A stretch of 64,000 nt of DNA from CAYUNT01 sp964446285 (GTDB taxonomy: Bacteria; Sumerlaeota; Sumerlaeia; SLMS01; CAYUNT01), in assembly GCA_964446285.1 (NCBI GenBank), contig CAYUNT010000003.1:1-64000 (forward strand). The letters run 5' to 3'. The first letter of the stretch is position 1, and each line of letters begins with the position of its first letter. Below the pieces are notes generated by a model. That model searched no databases. It saw only the letters and a list, made by a program, of their open reading frames with translations, and was not told where the DNA came from. Shown here in pieces: positions 61,523 through 64,000 of this stretch. The position numbers were made by a program, and so were the translations under genes.

Positions 61523-62734
61523 TCATCGGGCAGCGGCGGGGCGAAGCGGCGGGGGTTCCTGCTGCATCAATCTCATGCCCATTCGGATCGTGCGCGCCAC
61601 GCGAATGGCTCCGATTTCCACGTCGAGCCACGACGCCTCGCCAAGGAATGCGCGCGAAACCTCACTGGCGCTGTGCCATGTGGTGAAAAGATGCCCGAGC
61701 ATCCGGGGCGAGGCGTCGCGCTGGCTGCAGGCGATCAAGGCGCGCGTGGCGCTGGCATCTTTCCAGCTCGATGGCCAGACGCGGAATCCCTTTTGCTGGA
61801 AAAAGGCCACCGACGGGTAATCGCGCGCGAGGCCATAGTGCCAGTCGCACATAATAATGTCTTTTGGGATGAGGTCGATAGCGGGCGCGGTGCCGTTGTC
61901 CGAGGCTTCCCATTCGCTGTATCCCATCGCGCGCGCATCGAGCAGCCGGTCGCCCCACATCAGCATCGTCAGGCCGCGCTTCTCGACCAAGTGCTTGTGA
62001 TAGTCGTTCACTGCGGCTGCGAAAATCTCCGCCGGATTTGCGCCCCGGCAGCGCGGGCATTGCTCGTTGGCGATCAGGAAGACTTCGTCCATGCCGGCGT
62101 GAAACGCATCGGCCTGGAAGGCGTCGATCAGCTCGTCCATCAGGGCGAACACGACCTTGTTCACGCGTGGATGGCGCGGACACCAGCTGCGGCAATAAAT
62201 GCCCGGATTGTCGAGCGGGATGTTTGGGGTTTCGTCGAACTGGCGGTATTTCGTGAGGAGCGGGAAGGTGGACTTGGCCCACGACTGGTGTCCGAGGCAG
62301 TTGAACATCGGGATGAGGCGGATATTGTGCGCGCGGCAAACGGCGGTGAGTTCGCGCGCGTCTTCGATGGTCAGCGGATCGCCGCCGCGCAGTTCCGGAT
62401 GCGAGCGAAACTCGAATCCATAATTGACTTCATAGACGATCACATTGACGCCCATTGGGGCGAGTTGCTCCTCGATGGCGCGGCGGACGAATGGGAGTCC
62501 GGTATGGCCTGGCGAAAGAAAATGCACGCCAAGCCAGGGCGGTGGTGTGGTGGCCTGATCGCTGGCGGCGGCGGTTGGAGCGGGCGGCGCGGGACGGAGC
62601 GCGCTTCCCTGTGTCCACGAGGCGCAACCCGCCAGAAACGCGATGGGGAGAAATAGCAGAAGAGCGTAAAAAGAGTGCGGCAATCCACTCCCTGTTCGCT
62701 GACGATTTGGGCGCGAAGGAAATTCTTTGTTCAT
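61523..62734 (-). CDS. GH20-like lipoprotein glycosidase
   Basis: 403 residues from the ATG at 62734; the longer frame crosses a low-complexity GC-rich region. Lipobox IAFLAGC puts the lipidated Cys at 37. The barrel has VNVIVYEVNYGFEFRSHPEL, HNIRLIPMFNCLGHQSW, CPRHPRVNKVV and the key FHAGMDEVF at 211-219, which matches the GH20 HxGxDE motif with Asp216-Glu217 as catalytic pair. GH20 enzymes remove beta-N-acetylhexosamines by substrate-assisted catalysis. LTMLMWGDRLLDARAMG also fits. It is probably bound to the outer membrane facing glycan substrates. Confidence 0.8.
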   Translation of the reverse strand: MNKEFPSRPNRQRTGSGLPHSFYALLLFLPIAFLAGCASWTQGSALRPAPPAPTAAASDQATTPPPWLGVHFLSPGHTGLPFVRRAIEEQLAPMGVNVIVYEVNYGFEFRSHPELRGGDPLTIEDARELTAVCRAHNIRLIPMFNCLGHQSWAKSTFPLLTKYRQFDETPNIPLDNPGIYCRSWCPRHPRVNKVVFALMDELIDAFQADAFHAGMDEVFLIANEQCPRCRGANPAEIFAAAVNDYHKHLVEKRGLTMLMWGDRLLDARAMGYSEWEASDNGTAPAIDLIPKDIIMCDWHYGLARDYPSVAFFQQKGFRVWPSSWKDASATRALIACSQRDASPRMLGHLFTTWHSASEVSRAFLGEASWLDVEIGAIRVARTIRMGMRLMQQEPPPLRPAAAR

Positions 62735-62892
62735 GCGATTGTCCAACTTTTCACGTGCGCTTGCGGACACGGCCATCCGTGGAAAAGGAATTTGCCGGTC
62801 GCGCGACCCGGCGCTCAAGGCGAAAACGTGCCGGGCCGTTTGGGGGGAGGAGCGTCTGCATAGGTGCGGATCGCAATACAATTGGTTTTGTT

Positions 62893-63975
62893 TCAGCGTC
62901 TTGGCGGACCGGAACGGCGCTGGGAATTCGATTCGCGTGGCATGAGCGCGCGCCGGGGCTGCGCACGGCTCGCCTGGCGCTGTTCGTATTCGGCCCAGAT
63001 GTCGAGCGTGCGCACGCCGGGCGGCTCGTCGGATGCTTGCCGGACCGCATTGCCCGCCCAAACGGAAGGGGGCGATGGAACTCCCGGGCGCGAACGCCGC
63101 CAGGGACGCCGGGGATCCGGTTCTTCCACTCCGCAGAGTGTGCGCAGGTCCTCGGCCAGTTCGCATAGCGGCGCGAGCGAAATAAGCCAGGCCGCGGCGA
63201 TCGTGCCCCCGATGCGCACGACCGGTTTCAGGGGGCCTACGCTCAATGTCGGCTCGCCAATCAATGCCATAAAGGCGAGCATCACCACCTCCATGAGCGA
63301 TTGAACAATCTGGCCAATTCCAACCAGGCCCAGAGGCGTTAGAAGTAAAAACCCAATCACTCCAAAGGAAAAAACACGGACGGCCATTTTATGATGCGCG
63401 GCGCGGCTGAACCCGAACACAACGCCAAGCGCCGCCAGCAGGAACCCATTCAGCAGCATTTCGAGAGGCGTGATGTTCCACACGGCCGCGAGCAGATCGC
63501 TCAATTCCCACTGCGACGAAAACATCGAGGGCAAGTCCGGCGATCCTCCCCAACCCCAGACCAGCACAGCCGGCAAAAGGAGAAGCGCCAGGGCCGCGAA
63601 GGGAAGCAGCGTCCCGAGGAGTTTGCCGGACAAGATGTCCAGATTGGATAGATGGCTCATGAGGAGCGGCTCGAGCGTGCGGTGCTCGCGTTCGTTTTGC
63701 AGTGTCCGCGCCCCCGCCACAAATCCAAGCAGCGCGAGAACTGGCATGGAAAAAAATAAAATGAACCTCAGGAGACTGCGGGCGGGAAAGGCTCCGGCAA
63801 TTCCGCCGCCGCCGATGCGCTGGAAAAGTTCCGCGCAGATAAAAATAGAATAAAACGCAGCCAGAAATACAATGCCCGGCGTGAACCAAGACTTCCACCA
63901 CCGCACACGCAGGCGGCGCCAGGCTTGCGCCAGGATCGGATTGTCGCGCCGGGATCGAATCAGCGATATCCACAT
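62893..63975 (-). CDS. ABC-2-type transporter permease, start uncertain
   Basis: 360 residues from an ATG at 63975, but the frame stays open to the window edge at 64000, so the true start may lie outside. Six to seven hydrophobic segments (GIVFLAAFYSIFICAELFQR, LIGGTIAAAWLISLAPLCEL and others) and ARTLQNEREHRTLEPLLMSH, with the typical conserved NERE, match ABC-2 permeases such as GldF- or NatB-like subunits. The C-terminal 70 residues are hydrophilic and Pro/Arg-rich. The ATPase is not in the window and may lie just upstream. Confidence 0.8.
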   Translation of the reverse strand: MWISLIRSRRDNPILAQAWRRLRVRWWKSWFTPGIVFLAAFYSIFICAELFQRIGGGGIAGAFPARSLLRFILFFSMPVLALLGFVAGARTLQNEREHRTLEPLLMSHLSNLDILSGKLLGTLLPFAALALLLLPAVLVWGWGGSPDLPSMFSSQWELSDLLAAVWNITPLEMLLNGFLLAALGVVFGFSRAAHHKMAVRVFSFGVIGFLLLTPLGLVGIGQIVQSLMEVVMLAFMALIGEPTLSVGPLKPVVRIGGTIAAAWLISLAPLCELAEDLRTLCGVEEPDPRRPWRRSRPGVPSPPSVWAGNAVRQASDEPPGVRTLDIWAEYEQRQASRAQPRRALMPRESNSQRRSGPPRR

Positions 63976-64000
63976 AATGCTAGAAATGCAGCGGGGAGAG

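Overview
The window reads as chromosomal DNA from a GC-rich, Gram-negative, diderm bacterium. An outer membrane is implied by a TolB-like propeller protein, an MCE/MlaD-domain protein, a PpiD/SurA-like periplasmic foldase and several lipoproteins with clear lipoboxes. The mix of DUF4254, SpoIVB-type S55 peptidase, large secreted propeller and glycosidase proteins, PduS/PduT-like proteins and dense intergenic oligomer repeats recalls poorly cultured lineages near the PVC/Hydrogenedentota/Sumerlaeota part of the tree. That placement is inference and weak. No rRNA, tRNA or CRISPR was seen.

Layout. From 0.1 to 34 kb nearly all genes lie on the minus strand: kelch-thioredoxin protein, GT2 glycosyltransferase, folP, GT39 transferase, DAHP synthase, a secreted propeller protein with an S55 peptidase, a UbiA-type prenyltransferase, uvrA, acpS, a GH18-like secreted protein, two orphan solute-binding lipoproteins, a flavodiiron protein, hypD and a TolB-like protein. 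Plus-strand exceptions are a GH16-like protein, hisF with mlaD, and ndk. From 35 to 59 kb most genes are on the plus strand: class II nrdJ, an aldo/keto reductase, an inositol monophosphatase-like protein, an AT-rich two-gene island, fusA, argC, a membrane ferredoxin with PduS/PduT-like genes, a fused double glycosyltransferase, a nucleotide-sugar epimerase and a DUF4254 protein. The exceptions are a flippase and the PpiD-like gene. The last 5 kb is minus strand again (small secreted protein, repeat-rich secreted protein, YkgJ-family protein, GH20-like lipoprotein, ABC-2 permease).

The strand switch falls on an AT-rich, gene-free stretch at about 34.2-34.8 kb that carries six DnaA-box-like nonamers spaced exactly 11 bp apart, plus two outlying boxes. 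This is a strong candidate chromosomal origin (oriC), flanked by tolB on the left and nrdJ on the right, without dnaA in the window.

Two loci deserve attention as possible undescribed systems. The first is the AT-rich pair at 41.0-43.5 kb: an NtrC-type AAA+ protein that has lost the sigma-54-contacting loop and the DNA-binding tail, followed 9 nt later by a protein with a possible winged helix. The second is the cluster at 51.0-54.7 kb, where a NapH-type membrane ferredoxin, a PduS-like flavin/Fe-S protein and a PduT-like shell protein with the cluster-binding Cys38 sit together without other microcompartment genes.

Intergenic DNA is unusually structured. It carries short-period repeats of 7, 8, 9 and 13 bp, a roughly 100-bp dispersed element with a CTTGGGCG/CGCCCAAG hairpin, and composite nested palindromes with ends like ACCAC(A/G)AA. 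Some have been incorporated into annotated reading-frame starts, so several start codons here were chosen downstream of the longest possible frame.
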